Assembly (NCBI GenBank): GCA_023634235.1
Contig: JAMKCF010000007.1
Span: 5,837,630-5,901,629 of the forward strand
Length of the DNA stretch: 64,000 nucleotides
Direction: 5' to 3'
Source of the DNA: Pisaster brevispinus
Taxonomy: Eukaryota > Echinodermata > Asteroidea > Forcipulatida > Asteriidae
Shown here: piece by piece, positions 45,101 to 60,100 of the stretch
Layout of the letters: every line of letters starts with the position of its first letter
Numbering within the stretch: position 1 is the first letter of the stretch
Position numbers and translations under genes: made by a program
Notes under the pieces: model-generated
Told to the model about the DNA's origin: nothing
Databases searched by the model: none
Seen by the model: the letters and a program-made list of their open reading frames with translations, nothing else

Positions 45101-48100
45101 TACAAAAGCCTACAAACTGTAAAATACAATTCCGCAGATTGTTGGTTGCAGGACTGGGACCCTACTTCATGGCCAAAGTCATTTATACTGGTTGAATTTG
45201 ATCATATAAGCTTGAATTCTACCAGTTTGAAAAATGAGCTTATTTTACGCAACTCCATTTTTGTCTACCAGTGTGCCGTGTTGTTCAATATCGTTACGGA
45301 AAAGCTCAATTAAAGAATTTCCGATTTTTTTGCCAAAAAACTTGGAAACTATTTCCCACTGTTTGGAAAAGGAATTACAGGGAGATAACAGGTGTGAGCT
45401 GTCAGATGAAAAGGATGTTTCATTTGAGCCTCTTTCTTTAATGGGAGCTTTCCCGTAATGATGCACATTAGGCCTCCGGTGTTTACTGAACGCCGTAATG
45501 GCCTGTGCGTAATGGCCTAGTCACTGTTATTTACCTTCTTAATGAGCTCATTTGGGATTTGACTCTCGTTGTGTGATGGGATGTAGTTTTCCAGAAGGGC
45601 TCGGAGTTGTCTTGAGTTGAGCTTGAAGCATTGTGAGCAAGCTGTACTTAGAGCATCCCTGGAGTCTTTAGGTGCCATCAACAGCTTCAGTGCCTGTTTA
45701 CAACGCAGAATTTATGGATTTATTTATTAACTCGTACCCTGCCTAACTACAGAACTTCACGTAGAACACCACACGCTGTTAACGCCTAACTACAGGAAAA
45801 CCCAGTAAATGAGCAAGAAGTGAGTGTCTTTCTTTGTACTCTCATTACTAGTGACATGAGACTGGAAACATGGCAAGATATATACCACATTATTAGAGAA
45901 TGAGGTGCTCTTTCCACTGGTATTGAGTTTCTTGGGATATGTTTATTTATGAGACAGTAAATAATGAATGTTTATTGTAATGTAAAAGAACCGGTGAACT
46001 CAACGTTTCAGACAGTATCATCTGTCAGTTAGGAGACTTTCAACTGACATAATATACTAGCTGAAATGTTGAGTCTATCGGTTCTTTTCGGAACCCCAAT
46101 TCCTCAAAAAAGAGAACAACCTCCAAGGTGTTACCCTAAATTTCTTATGTTAGGACACGTGTGCTAATAAGGAACACATCTTATTATTTTCATAAACAGT
46201 TGTGTCCTCGGAATCTTTAGGTGCTCCAAGACGTGATACACGTACGTAATTTGTAAGCCTTGTTAGGGTGTGTGGCGCTTACCTGTGTGATCTTGCTGGT
46301 GTGGGCCTCGGCGGCCAGCTCCAGTCCCTGTTTCTCGGCCCACACTATGATGCGGTGCAGTCTCCTCATCAGCATGGCCGCGCCGTCCCGGTGGCTGAGC
46401 CTCAGCTGTGGGTTAGCGATGAGCTTGTTGAATAACCAAGCGCCGACAAAGTGGAAGAGCTGAGAGAAGAGCTGAATGGTGAGCCCGGCGTTGACGCGAC
46501 ACCGCCGAAGGAGCGTCATGACGGAATGGAAGACGTGTACGACGTCACCTGTTTAGATTTAGCACACACAAGGACAAACACTCATTACCAGGGGGTGAGG
46601 TTGTTCGACAAATGAAACATCCTGAAAAAACTTGGATTACAATTTCTTCCTGGTGTGGAAATGAAGCTCCCTGGATGTACAGATTGTTTCATTTTAGTGG
46701 TTTACAGATTCTCTACATCATTTCAAGTAGATATCTGAAGGTTTGCTCAAAAAACAAGGGCCACGTCTTTTCATCTCTAAGAAAATCTCAAGGTGCAGGG
46801 AGATCAGTAAAAAATACTTAAAACAGAAAATTTTCTGATAAACCACATGACTGCATTACTCAGTGGTAAGAGACGGTAGGATGCCAAAGGGCTACCATGC
46901 ACATTCGTACCAGGTTTGTTTTGACTGCCGCATTTGAAATAACCGATGGTGGGGATTGGTACTGGTTTCAACGAAACAGTCAAAGAGCTTTGTTCCCTCG
47001 ATCATTAACAGTCCTGTATTTGGTTTTCAAACTTTGTTCTTAAAGGATATGAGGCATTTTTCCCTCAGTAAATTTAGAAAAACAAAAATAAACTAGACAT
47101 GTTGCATTTGTGCACAAATGCCGAGCTGTTTCGTCATAACTTTTTCAAATTACTCAAATGAATTTGAAAGTTTTTTTTTTATTCAAAGTAGTTATGACGT
47201 TCAAACCTGTTTAAAAAAGAATTTGGATTATACCACGTTTTGTAAGCAATTTATGACTAAAAGGTGCAAAAAATAGAAAAAATCTTTAAAAATCATGTGA
47301 TGACGTCATCATGACGTCATTTCAGAATTTACAAGAACTTGCCAATATCCAACAACCTACCAAGTTTCAACATGATCGCACTAACACTTAGGGAGATATA
47401 CGACTTTAAAAAAGGCACCTTTAATGCCGCGTCACGTGACCCCCGATGACGTCATCGATCTGAAATTTCACACATATGATGGCTGCTCGACGATCAACAT
47501 GTGTGTAAATTTTGAAGCGAATACACAAAACTTCACCACACACATCTTCAAAAAGTCCATTTTGATCAGTTTTCAACCTGCCGCTAGAGGGCGCTCTTGT
47601 GTGTTGTGACGTCATCGGTATTTTTTTTTAATTACCCACCCTTGCCAGACAATAACATAGTTGAAAGCAACTTCATAACTATTTCCACTTTTGAATAACG
47701 AGGCACTTCCGGTTTCGACCGGAAGTAGAGGTCATGTGAGGTCACGCACACTGAATAAAATGAAGACCTAATTTATCCCTATACAATCCCGCAATCAAAA
47801 ACCTACGGTCTCTTGTGGCTGATTTGTTACTGATTTTCAAATATTTAAAATAGAAACCTTTAAAATGACGTCACGTGACAGGTGATGACGCCATCATGAC
47901 CTCATTGTTTTGAGATCATTATTGCACCAATGCCTTTCATCACTGAAAGTTTCATTGCAATTGCTCTTTAGGAACTATGCAAAAGGCCGCTTAGAACGAA
48001 CGTGTGTTATCTCAATGGCTCTTTTTACTGAAACAGACAAATAAAAAAAGGGGAAAAAAAAAAAAAAAAATAATAATAAAAAAAACTTTAACGAAAACAA

Positions 48101-51100
48101 GAGCTGTTTCGCAGCGCTGCGCTACGAAACAGCTAAAAAAAATTAACAATGCCACCCAGGAAAACCCTAGCGAAGGCACAGGCCACAGAAGCAAACACAC
48201 TGTAGGACCACAGCTCATAAGTAACTTTATCACACAGGCCTGGAATTTCTTCTTTGAGGACGAGGCCATTTTTCAGTTTGCAAAGGGCACTTTCACCGGA
48301 AAATATTTCAAGTCTGTGGGAAAAACGTTTGAAGAGGCACCAAGGCCAAGACCAGGGCGTGGCCTCCACATGATTCCATGCCCGGTGTGGGCACACACCT
48401 AACATTAGTTCCGAGACTGCAAAGTGTCACATCCCACTTGATATTGAAACACAATCATTAATCACTCAAGTTAAAGACCACACGCGACCTACCTTACGCA
48501 AATCTGTAACAAAAGTGCATGAAGAGTAATCATGGATGTTGGAGGTTTGAACAGTTCGAGTAGAAAAACACAAAACAAATTCATGGTCAGTTTGACAGCA
48601 AGTTGCAACACCACATGTAGCCCAACACAACAATGCTTGTAACTGAATACAATGGCGTGTCACATTAAATCACAGCAATACAAACACATGTACACAAATT
48701 CAACGTAGCTGACAAGTGCCTGAGAGCATGATGGCCACAGCTCAATAAGCCATTTGTGAGTTAGAGTTGAATAATGTCTGGAACCATGACTTGCTCAGTC
48801 ACAAGTGACTGCTTAAATTTGAATTCCCCAGACTAATGAGACAGTTGCTATGTCACATGATTCGGGGCAAGCTTTTCCGTAGTTACATAAAGGACAGTGA
48901 ACACACACACGTACACAATTCTAAATGAATGTGTATGGCGCAATGGTACCAGGGTTTGCTCATCTGGAGGTTGCTATACATAAGCTTGCCTGAACCATTT
49001 GACACAACTGTCTCTAGTCTGAGGAATTCAAATTTAAACAGTAATTGTGACTAAGCAAGCCATTGTACTAGACATTATTGAAGTCAAACTCCCAAATGGC
49101 TTATTCCGTAGAGTTGATAAGCTGGTAAATGTCGCTGAAAAGATTGATCTGCTAAGCAGAAATTCTATGAGTGATGATAAGTCTTTGTAATGTTGGCTGG
49201 TTATAATTTTCTGTTTAGCAAGGATTTTCTGCGCTTGACAGAGTGTACTCGTTGTATACACAAAAAGAAATTACCTTTGTATGAATGTATTTTTTATGTC
49301 ATATTTGGCTTTACATTCTTAAAGTATAAATTGCGCCCAATTCGACAAAACCGCTAAGCAGAAAACATTGCTTAAAAATGTCTCACTTGAAAAACAATAC
49401 ACAGGGCACCAGTCGCAATCAACTGAAACTTGGCTGGTGACCCGCTACCTGCTATTAAAGCCGAGAGCTTTTTTTTTTTATTGCCAGTGACATTTTGTAA
49501 TGCTTTATCAGCTCTACGGACCCATGAGGCCTGAAGATGACGCTTACCCACGGTCGGCCTGGTGTGCGGAGGGCCATGGTTGGGTGGATTGAGCCAGCGA
49601 GCGCTGATGCGTAACGGATTATCCTTCGATCCTCCTCTCCAGCCGTCGTTACTCTTATCGTCATCTGAATCGGCATGCGACATGAAAACCCCACATCAAC
49701 AGAGCAGTGATAATAGAAAAGCATGCAGCAAGACACACAGCATGTCAAAAGCAATGTACACAGGGGCAAGAAAAAAAAAAAAAAAAAAGAAAAAAGAAAA
49801 AAAAAAGCCATAATTTTTTTTTTTAAAATGCTGATGAAGCATTTGGACAAATATTGTATGCCGTAATGTGTGGGCGGACAAAAGGATATACTTTCAAACT
49901 CATGAATGGTTTTCCCAAAAACATATCATAATTTTTTTTTAAGGAGGTGACAAGGGCGAAGTATGAACTAGGCTAGACAGTGGCAATGTGCGAGCTGATG
50001 TGAGCATGATGTGATACTTCAACAATGATGGACTCACAAACCAAAATCGCTTCCCACACTGTCGAGCAACACCCTGCAAATACAAAACCCCTGGCAGCTC
50101 CTATTGGGCCAGCCATTCCTTCTTGGGAGTTTGCCAGGATCAGCCATACAAGTGTGAGAAGGTCAACCCAACATTCCTCGGAATTTTTCCTGGAAACACT
50201 TGTTAGTGTGGAAGGGACTCAAGATAAGCTCACTCGAGAACACTGTCAGTGTGCCAGTAATATTTTAGCGTGCCAGCTATATTCCATAAATGAAGCGAGA
50301 ATGGAAAGTTTCTATACATGACACCTTTCATAAGTTACAAAAGAAGTATGCAGATATATGTTAAAAAACAATTTGTTTTTTGCAAGATGGGCTTGAATTT
50401 GCAAGAGCATTTGTAAAAGGAAAGTACATGAAGGCATTTCAGTGTTCACAACACAGCGCAAAACAATTACTCAAAAAGAAAAAGAAAACAACAAAATATA
50501 AAGGAAAGAAAAACGGTTGTCTTACTACGCCACATCAGTGCAAAAATGTTGTACCTCACATAAAAAAGCTCCGTGCAAAAAAACAAAAACAGGCATCTTA
50601 TCTGACCCTCAAACAAGAGCAGGACAATTTAAACGAGTACAAGGGCTGACCTACATGTACATGCACACGGCAAAGGTTTTTATAGACTATTCTGGCTACT
50701 TAATAACAATTTGGCTGTTTTTTCCCCGAGGGCCAAAAAGAAAACGGAAATCAAGACTGAAAATGGAAGAATATCAAGTCTGAAAAACATCGTATCTCGA
50801 CGGGGTAGTTTGTTTTGTGTGTACATCGTATTGTAGGCGAAATATATGGCGTTTTAGCAATTTCAAACTCGAGTTGCTATTTTAGGAGATAACGACGTAT
50901 TTGCACCGACACATCGACTATAATGTGAATGCTATGTGGGGAAGCCCATCCCAGGATGAACATTTTTTATTTTGTGTTACACAAACCAAACAACAAGAGT
51001 TTGGTGTTTAACACAACGTGAACCACTGAACTACATGTATAACCAACTGTTCTACTCACTGCAGTAGAGTATTTAAAAGGACACATTGCCTTTGGATTGG

Positions 51101-54100
51101 GCACTTTGGGTTATAAAAAGCTTTCGTTATGAAATAAATATGATTGGAAAGATGTTTTAAAAGTGAAAATAATGATTCACACAAACATCCCTTAAAATTG
51201 TGTGGTTTTCCTTTTACTTTGTGAGCTAACACAGTCCGTAATTTCTTGAAGTCAAATATTTGGTTCTACAAAATGGTTTCTGGTAATAAAACCAAGGATG
51301 GCTCATACATGTAAGTGAACTTAATCAATATAGCTCACAAGCCTGAGGAAACCTGTAAACAAGGGTGCTTGCTACGTGAACCAGAAACACCAGGGTTAAT
51401 CCCTACTCTTCCATGATAAGTGTTTTGGTTTCTTTTATGTGCAGTCCAAATCCTAATACACTGGCTTAATGTCCCATCCGAAGGACAAAGCAATTATGGT
51501 TAAATATCTTGCTCAAGGACACATGTGTAATGACCAGGACTCGAACCCCCACTCTGCTGAGCAGAAACACCAGAGCTTGAGTCTGCCACGCCACAAATAG
51601 GGTTTTAAGGCAGAGTCAGTGACTTGAACGGAGACTAACCTGTTGACATATCTCTCTCTGCATCAGCTTCTTCACTGGGATCCAAGAAGGCTGATAACAT
51701 CACATTCATCTCTCGCTGGATGCTGTGCACAAGATGCCTGCAATATCAAGTCATGCATCATCAATGACAGGGTTTGCCCTTTGAAAAGTTTTGGTGAGTT
51801 TCTAAGCATTGATGGTTTTACTTGGATATGTCATTATTATTTGGATATAGTTATTATACAGTCCGTTCGCTCGATCGAGTGGTCACCAAAGATCATCTGG
51901 ACTGCCACGTCCAAGAGAGCCAGCAGCCCCGTTTGGGGTCAAAGGGCACTTCCATTGGAATTTCTTAACGTCTACTTGCACACTTTAATGGGTCCCAATG
52001 TTTGAACACCCGAAAGACTTGCCCAGTCTATTGTCTAGATGGCACCTACCGGAATATCTGTTGGATGCACTGCTGCAGGATGTCCTGGGCATCTTGGGAG
52101 ATGCTACTCAGAGCTTGGTCCTCTTTGATGAAGTGAAGGAACTCGGACGCATTGGCCAACCAGAACGCCAACACGCCAGCAATCTGATTGTGCTTCTGTA
52201 GTGGCGAGAACAGTTACACAAATTTCACTTTTTTAACGAAAATCTCTAGCCACATTTCCATATCAGGCTTCTGAGCCTGGAATTTCATCTTTGAGAGGGC
52301 AAGGCCATTCTCATCTTGCAAAGGGCACTTCCATTGGAAATTCTTAAAGTCAATTGGAAATTCTTAAAGTCAATTGGAATTTCTTAAAGTCTACAGGAAA
52401 CTTTTGAAGGGACGAGACCAGGGAAACAGAGGCAATAGCCTGTTAAACCCTATTTACGTTGGATGCCGCCATCTTTTTCCTCCAAACTTTTCGAGACTTC
52501 CAGATGTTTTGTTTTACGCCTGGAACAACTTTAGAGCACCCTCTATTTTTTTGCCTTATTTTGTTTTTCTATTTTTCACCCTCTCAGAAGTTTTTCCACA
52601 ATCCCAATTGTCTATTGAAACAAAATAACAAAACAAATAAAATAATTGTTAACAAAAAATTATCAATAATCCAATATATGCAAATACCTCCACTGTGCGA
52701 TCGATCAGATCTGCCGTCTTATTGAGGAATGCTGTCAGTCTCTGAGCACGCTCAGTGGGTCCCATTTCCGGCCGGTACAGCTTGGACAGTCTGAAGCGGC
52801 ACCCCAGGTACAGGGTGTAGGTCGGGGCAAGCTTGAAGTAGATGTTAGCACCGTTCACGTCGTGGATAAAGGTGCCGAGGAATTTGTCCTCCGCTGTTAA
52901 GGAGAAAAAAAAAGAAGAAAAAAAAAAGAGGTCAATTCCATGGAGACAGAGCTTTATCCAGGGACCTGGCATGACATTATCCAGGGACCAGGCATGACAT
53001 TTGACCCGTGGAAAAAACCTAAGACACTATTTTTATGAAAAATAGTATCAGCTGTTGCAAACTGCTTACCAACCAAAAGGACCTGTGGTATAAATGCAAA
53101 AAAATAGTTAGTGGCCTGACGTTTCGACCCTAGCAGAGTCTTTCTCGATGGCATTATTTTTATGATTGCAAGAGCTGACCTACGTGTACATAATGGTTTG
53201 GTCTTTTATAGACTCTGTAGGCTATTTGATACAAATTGTTGTAATTTTTCTGAGGGCAAAGACAAAAAAACAAAAACAAAACCCAGAAATCGGACTTCAG
53301 TAGGAAGAATATCGTGCCTGTTTATCACATGGCAACAATTTCAGGGCTGAAAGTGGTTTGCTATATGTTACTATACTGTCCCTTGAGCTTGTGTAAGTTA
53401 AATTTTTTGGATAGAAAAACCATTTGCTTGGGTCTAGAGGGCCTCTTTCTATCTGTTTGTGCCATTTAAGAAGGGATTGTGTTCATATACTTTTTGAGGC
53501 TTTGCATGGTGAGGTATCAATGTATATTCGGTTTGCGGTAACACCATGTGTAAACCTACTAGCTACGTAGATTTGTTCTTTGAGAACAAGGTCTTGCTTT
53601 TTTATTCTACTGCCGCGAAATAGATTTTGGAAATCGGGAGACTACTTCGGGAGACTACTTAGTTCTGAAAAGAACTGTCCAGATTATTAGCTTACTACCT
53701 GGGCGGAGGGTGGGAAATCGGCCGGGACTACTACTTTAGCTGATAGTGGATCGGATCGACGGGATTGTGTTCAACACATTTCAGGCTGAGGCACAAACCC
53801 TGAGTAGTCACACGCCTGATCCTTATGTATGGTGTTTCTATTTTTGCTGTGTACCACATAAATCACACTCCTGTATCTTATCACTGTGAGGCAGACAGAC
53901 AAGGTTAACCAGCCGCTGACTCTTCCAGTGACCTCTGACCCTTTGGGCACTTATGTGAAACAGAGATATGACAGGCAAAGGTTTTAGTTTCGCAGAGTTA
54001 CATGACAAAGTTTTATGACAAATCTGTCAACAAGTGTGAGGTCAGGGTAGACTGCAGTACACGACTCCCTAACAAGACAGGTAGTAAAATGTGGGCACTC

Positions 54101-57100
54101 CAAAACTACCATAGTAAAATGTGGGCACTCCAAAGCTGTGCCACTCTGGGTTTTATTTCAAGATAAATTTACAAGAAAGGAGAAGGACTACTAGAAACTG
54201 ATAATCTTTGGAAGGATTGACACCAATTTTTTTATTTAAACAGGCAATTTGTGTACATGGAATTCTTTTTGTTATTTTATTATAAACTCGGGCTGTCGCT
54301 TGTCAGGTTCTATTGTAAACTTTGGTGTGATTGCTGGCTACACGGCAGCTAACGGTTGTATGGTTTCTGACTGGCACCCCCGAACAAAGGTATCGAAAAA
54401 TAGAGAGACCACAAACGTAGGGCTAGATAGCTTTGTCATGTAAGTTGGTAGAGCGACAGCACGTTAATCCGTAGGTCGCTGGTTCAAATCCTGCTCTAGT
54501 AAATCTTTCTTTGTTCAACCTTAAATAGGTTAGAGACTTGCAAGTATTTTTTTCCATTTTCATTAGGACTCTTTCTATCGGAAAATGAGTGGATCACAAA
54601 ACTGAGTTTGACCTTGGAGCCCTTCTTTAAAACATTGACCACCAAACTACTACAAAAAAATCTCAAGGGTTCACACTGCAAGGTTGAGTCTTACTCTGAG
54701 CTGTGTATTGAGAGAGATGTCACCCAGAGGGACCAGTTTTCTTTGGTCACGTGATTGCTGGACGCCATTTTCGGTCCAAATGCAGCACAAGCCTACATGT
54801 ATGTGCAGTCTGGTCTGGCACCCTGTGTGTGCACATAGGATTTGGGCTTCTATTCGCAAGTTGTAACAACTCTCTCAATCTAGGGCTCTGGTCTAACTAG
54901 CCCATATGTGTTGTGTACTTACCAGCTTCTTTGAACTCCAGTGTAGCCGGAAGAACCTCGGGGGGTCTGGTCTTCTTTTTCTCAAGCTGTCCGTTATTAG
55001 TCTGTATCTTACCATCCACATCAAATGTCGTCTCAAAGTTGCTCGGTTTCTTCTGCTCCCTCCTCGCCCAATCCTGTTTCAATAAAGATAGTTATTTTAT
55101 TACACATCCAACAGCACCATTACTGCCAATAACTAATACAAAGGAAACACGAAGGAATGTTCAGTTTTAGATGTTGGAGGGAAAACAACATTTGCATCTT
55201 GCAATCAGGGAGACAATCAGAGATATTTAGAACTACATTCAGCATATTAGGTAAAAAGTTTCCATAATCAAATCTGTTCACCAGAACATGGAAAGATTGG
55301 TTTATTTTCAGGGAACCATCTGCAGAACCAGGGAGAGTTGGCACCCCTGGGACAACCCAGTTATAATTAAGGGATTCAAGAAGTTGCAAGGCAAAATGGA
55401 TACACCCACGGAAACCAGATCGAGTTACATGCGTTTGTATGGATGGAAAACAAAATCGCTACAACTCTTATTGATATAGAGGGCCTTTTTCAAAACCATG
55501 GCTCGGGCTCGGACTTGGGCTTGGGATCCGTCGGGCTGTTTGAATCCCTGCACCAAAAGTACACATTCTTAGAAAAACAACAGAGCCTGAGCTGGAGCTG
55601 GAGCCGGAGCTCGAGCCGTGGTTTTCTAAAAAAAGGGTTACAGATTGAGATCTCACTCACCGGATCCTCAACCTCGGGGTCGCAGAATCGGAAGCAGTGA
55701 TGTCTGCCGAACCTAACCACCGCACCGTGCTGCAGCATGGTGGTCTCATATATACGCTGACCATTCACGTAGGTCTCCGACTCGGGGCTGGTGGGCGTGA
55801 CGGTAACCACACCCTCCATGTTGGCTACTACACAGTGACGGGGCTGGATACCGGGGGAGAACAGCTGCGAACGAACAAAACACACAAAAAAAGCTTTTAA
55901 ATGATTATCCTGCACAGGATGTATGTAAAGAGTGCATTGGAGTGGTTATCAGTGAGATAATGAACAGATGACAGGCTGGAAAACAAAACACTTTCTGAAC
56001 AAGTTCAGCCCAAGAAATTTAGAGAGGAAGAAAAACTACATGTTGGGAGTTCATTTGAAGTTCAGAGGAGGGCAGGCACTAAAACTATTGTCTAGCAACC
56101 CCCAGAATCTAGGCTTTGTCCTACTTTGCGCTGTGTCCCTGGAACGCCCTGCCAGACAAAATCTGGGATGCAACTCTCCATAATTCAAGTAAAGGTTCAG
56201 ACTTGCAACTTTACAATCGGAAAAACTTACACAACTTTACATAGTGTTTTTCAGTATCTTATGCCACACACACAGACACGTTTGTGCATCACAAAAATCA
56301 AAGACTTCTCTTTGTTCTCCCATTGTTTAGACTTTTTTTTGTGACGTCCCCATTGGTTTTGTACACGAAAAAACAAATCAAGAAAGGATAATGTAAGCCA
56401 TTTAAAACAAGCGTCTTATTCCATGACAGCAACTTAACATCCTCTATAGCTTCTTCGAGCGATTCATTTGATGCTTTGGTACTTTTGTTGTTATTTAAAC
56501 ATAGGAGCAATGTTTACAGAACTGCTACATTTAAATATGACTGCTTGCTTAGAGAAAACAATGCGGGACCAGTGTCGAGCAACAGATATCACACAGAATT
56601 TTCACTGGTATGCTGTTTTACATGTAGCTAAGCACTAACTTTTTGTGCTTAGCAAATTAGGATCTTGATCACTACATTGAGATGAGATTTTACCTGTAGG
56701 TATTGACCAGTGTTTGATACTTCATGCTCGCTGCCCACTTCAGTCACGTTCTCCTGCAGACGGTGCCTCTTGGGTTTGTAGTCAATAATGTCTGTCCCAT
56801 CTAAAATACACATATTGTATCAAGTACATAAAAATAAAGAAGTTGATCGACCTCATGTACATGATGCCATTTAAGTCAGGTGCATCTACGCTTATTTTCC
56901 AAAACTCGGCTAAACAGAACTTGTGACTTTGGGTTATGCGGTAAGCCGTTTATACCGATTCCAATCCAGACTATGAGCTGATTTTTTAAAATAAGCAAAT
57001 TTCAACAAACTTTCCAGGATATATCACGATTAAATTGAACACTATAGCCAGATTTTACAGTCACAAAACCAAACCACAGGTGTGGTGTGGTGGTGTACAT

Positions 57101-60100
57101 AGCAAAATGTAGAACAAAATGTAGTGGATTGAAAATAATGTATTACATTGAGTAGGTGGTAAGATAAGACACTTCCATCTACCAGTCTACAAAAGGGATG
57201 TCAATCAATATCCCTGGATAGCATCTGGGGCTAACATTTTCAAAAAAAAAAGGCAAGTCCCAATTAAAAAAAACAACCCTCTTTTTTAACTGTGGGCTTC
57301 ATTTAAATAAATATGTAAATTTAATTTATTTTTGGTTTTTACTGTTGGCTTTGTTTAAGGCAATTTGGAAACGGAACTTTGTTTTACGGTTTAAACGGTT
57401 AACCAGTTAACTGGTTCAATGGTTAACCAGTAAAACGGTTATACCATTTAACTGGTTTAATGTCCCAACCAAAAGAGAAGGATGCTCCTCAATGCCGCAA
57501 GAACATTGATGTTCCTTTCCACTGTTTCAACCTCCTTTAACTTTTAACCTTATAATGTTTGTTTTTTTTTAATGGCAAAACAAAAATACCTTCGTTTAGT
57601 TCCAGGAAGTACGGCAGTCTCTCTGGGGGTATTCTTTGTGGATGCATGTCATTGCCCTTGGCCTGTCGCTGTTTCTGCAGCCGCGGCTGATAGTCAGTCG
57701 GCCGTAGCTTCAACTCGAAGATCAACTCACCTACAGAGCAGGAAATGCAGATAAGGAGTAAGAACATTTATTAGGCCTAACAAACAAATGATTTTTTGTT
57801 TCCTGTAACATAATAGTAACAGAGGGTCAATAGGTAGGTTTTTTTTTTTACATGGAGTTTTCAAGATTAAAATTGTTTTACAAAATGTTCTTTAAAAAGG
57901 GAAAATATCAATTTTGACTCCCAGAATTGGATGTGTGTACATATACTGCCTGGAAATTAGTTGTGAAAACTTTGGCACAACAAATTTTGCGTCATTGAAT
58001 TCTTGCGGTATTTATGAAACATGCAGCAGATCAGGAAAACTTTGTCTCACATATATTTTCAATTTTTTTTGACAGTTTCTTTTTACTGTCAGCAGGGCCC
58101 AATTTTATAGAGCTGCTTAAGCACAAAAAAGTAGCCAAACACAACAAAACATTTGCTTACCAGAAAAAAAAATGTTACCCACCGAAACACCATGTCACAA
58201 CGTACCACTTGTGACTGGTATCCTGCTCATTTCTGCTGAGCAGAAAATAGTTAAGCAACATTTTCTGCTTTTAGAAGCAGCTCTTTAAAATTGATCCCTG
58301 GGTTTTTAAATGGCAGATCAAGAAACATTTTTTTTTTTATAGCCCATAAAATGAAGAAGAGCGTCAATAAAGTACACCTCCCACGATGTTGATATAAATC
58401 CGCAGGAGAGAGCGGCTTACCTCTGGCATCTGGCCATCTCATGACGGCCTCCAACGGTGACTCGTCATCGTCCATGATGTGCTCTTTACCCCAGCCGCCC
58501 TTCTCAATGTAGGCAGCGGGATCCTCATCGGGTGGAACCACCACCTACCAACAACAACAACAACACAAGGCAATATTGAGAAATTACACGCCGGTAACGC
58601 ATGATGTCACAAGTCATTCTGACACTTGGCGTACAGTTTTTTATCACATTAACAGTGCTACATGTACACATTTATCTGGAAATGAATTTTAGATCTGGTT
58701 TGTTAAAAACCTTTTTAAATTTTTTAAAATTATTTTTTTATTTATTATTTTTTATCTATTCGTTTGTTCCTTTTTGAATGATTTTTGATTGATTAAGTTA
58801 TGATTTATTTATTGCTATATTTATTTGTTTATCTTTTAAATGTTTTATTTTACTAGTTATTATTATTTTATTTTTATTTTGTTTGGAGGGGGAGGGGATT
58901 AACTTTCAGACAGATGATCCTGGATGCAGTCTTCCCAGGATTTAGAAGAAAAAAAAACAGCCCGAGGGGCAATTTGCAAGTCTGGCCGAAGCCAATGAAA
59001 TTGCAACAAAGTCCTCAGAATGTTTTCTTAAAAACATGTACAAATTCTGCTTACAAAAAGTACATTCTGAAGTTCCCAACCGCATTTCTGCTTTTATGAT
59101 TCTTTGTTCTGCTGTCCTCTTGTAACAAATAACGCGGTAAATTGGCCAGTCCCTGCTATCTTATTATAACAAGAGTCAACCTCAACCGTAGAGTCAAGTC
59201 ATAATTTAGTTTGGTACAATACAGAACAATCTGACTATACATAAACAAAACTAGTAACAGCCAACACATGGCCATTTCCACTTCATACATGCCATAGATC
59301 AATGTCCCAGTGGGAGAATGCATGAATGGGGGTCGGGACCTTTTTTTTCTCCAGTCTCTACAACTGCACATTTTTGGTTGTTGATAAAAATCCAGTTGAG
59401 ACAATAAAAGAAATGCATGTACTTGTCAGATCAGATTTTAAAGGGATGGTACTTTCTTTTTAAAAACATTTTTCAGGTGGTGTATCAGTCCGCAATTCTT
59501 ACATACATTATCAGCCCGACACGCCAGCGTGTGCACAAATCAAAGAAGAAAACCCAAGAATAAGACTTGAAACTAAGTTCTGGTTACTTGTAAACAACTT
59601 AATATTTTGCCCAACTGACGCTCATGTTTCCATTAAACCTATGTAAAGGTCGCACAAATTCGGGCGAGAATTTGCAAATGGGTTTCTGAAAAAAAACACA
59701 CCAAAAAACAAAAAAACCCAAGTCTTTTCAAGCATCCTTACAACGCATGGCTTAGAGCGCTAATTCATCTAGCAACAAGTATCCTCGTACAAAGTTTTTA
59801 CTCTGTTTCAATGTTAACTTTATCAAATTAATTGTGTTAAATGTAAAAACTGAAAAGGTATTTCAAAACACAATTACTATGAGTATTTTAACTTTCAGGA
59901 ATTGTTTCCGCTGATCAGAAACACCAGAGCTTGAGTTCGGTGCACTTGAATGCTAGGCCACGACACTGAAGCCTTGTACTTTGTTGGGAATCGAAATGAA
60001 CAATGATGATTACGGAAGGTCTTTGAAAGTTGTATTTTCTTGTTTGTGACAGTTATTTCAGATAGAAGCATTCATCTGGAGAACTGGTACTGGTACGAAC

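Noticed and set aside
45245..45466. 73-codon minus-strand frame in an afadin intron
   Set aside because: It overlaps a repeat fragment shared with 42640-42760 and has no phase-compatible place in afadin.
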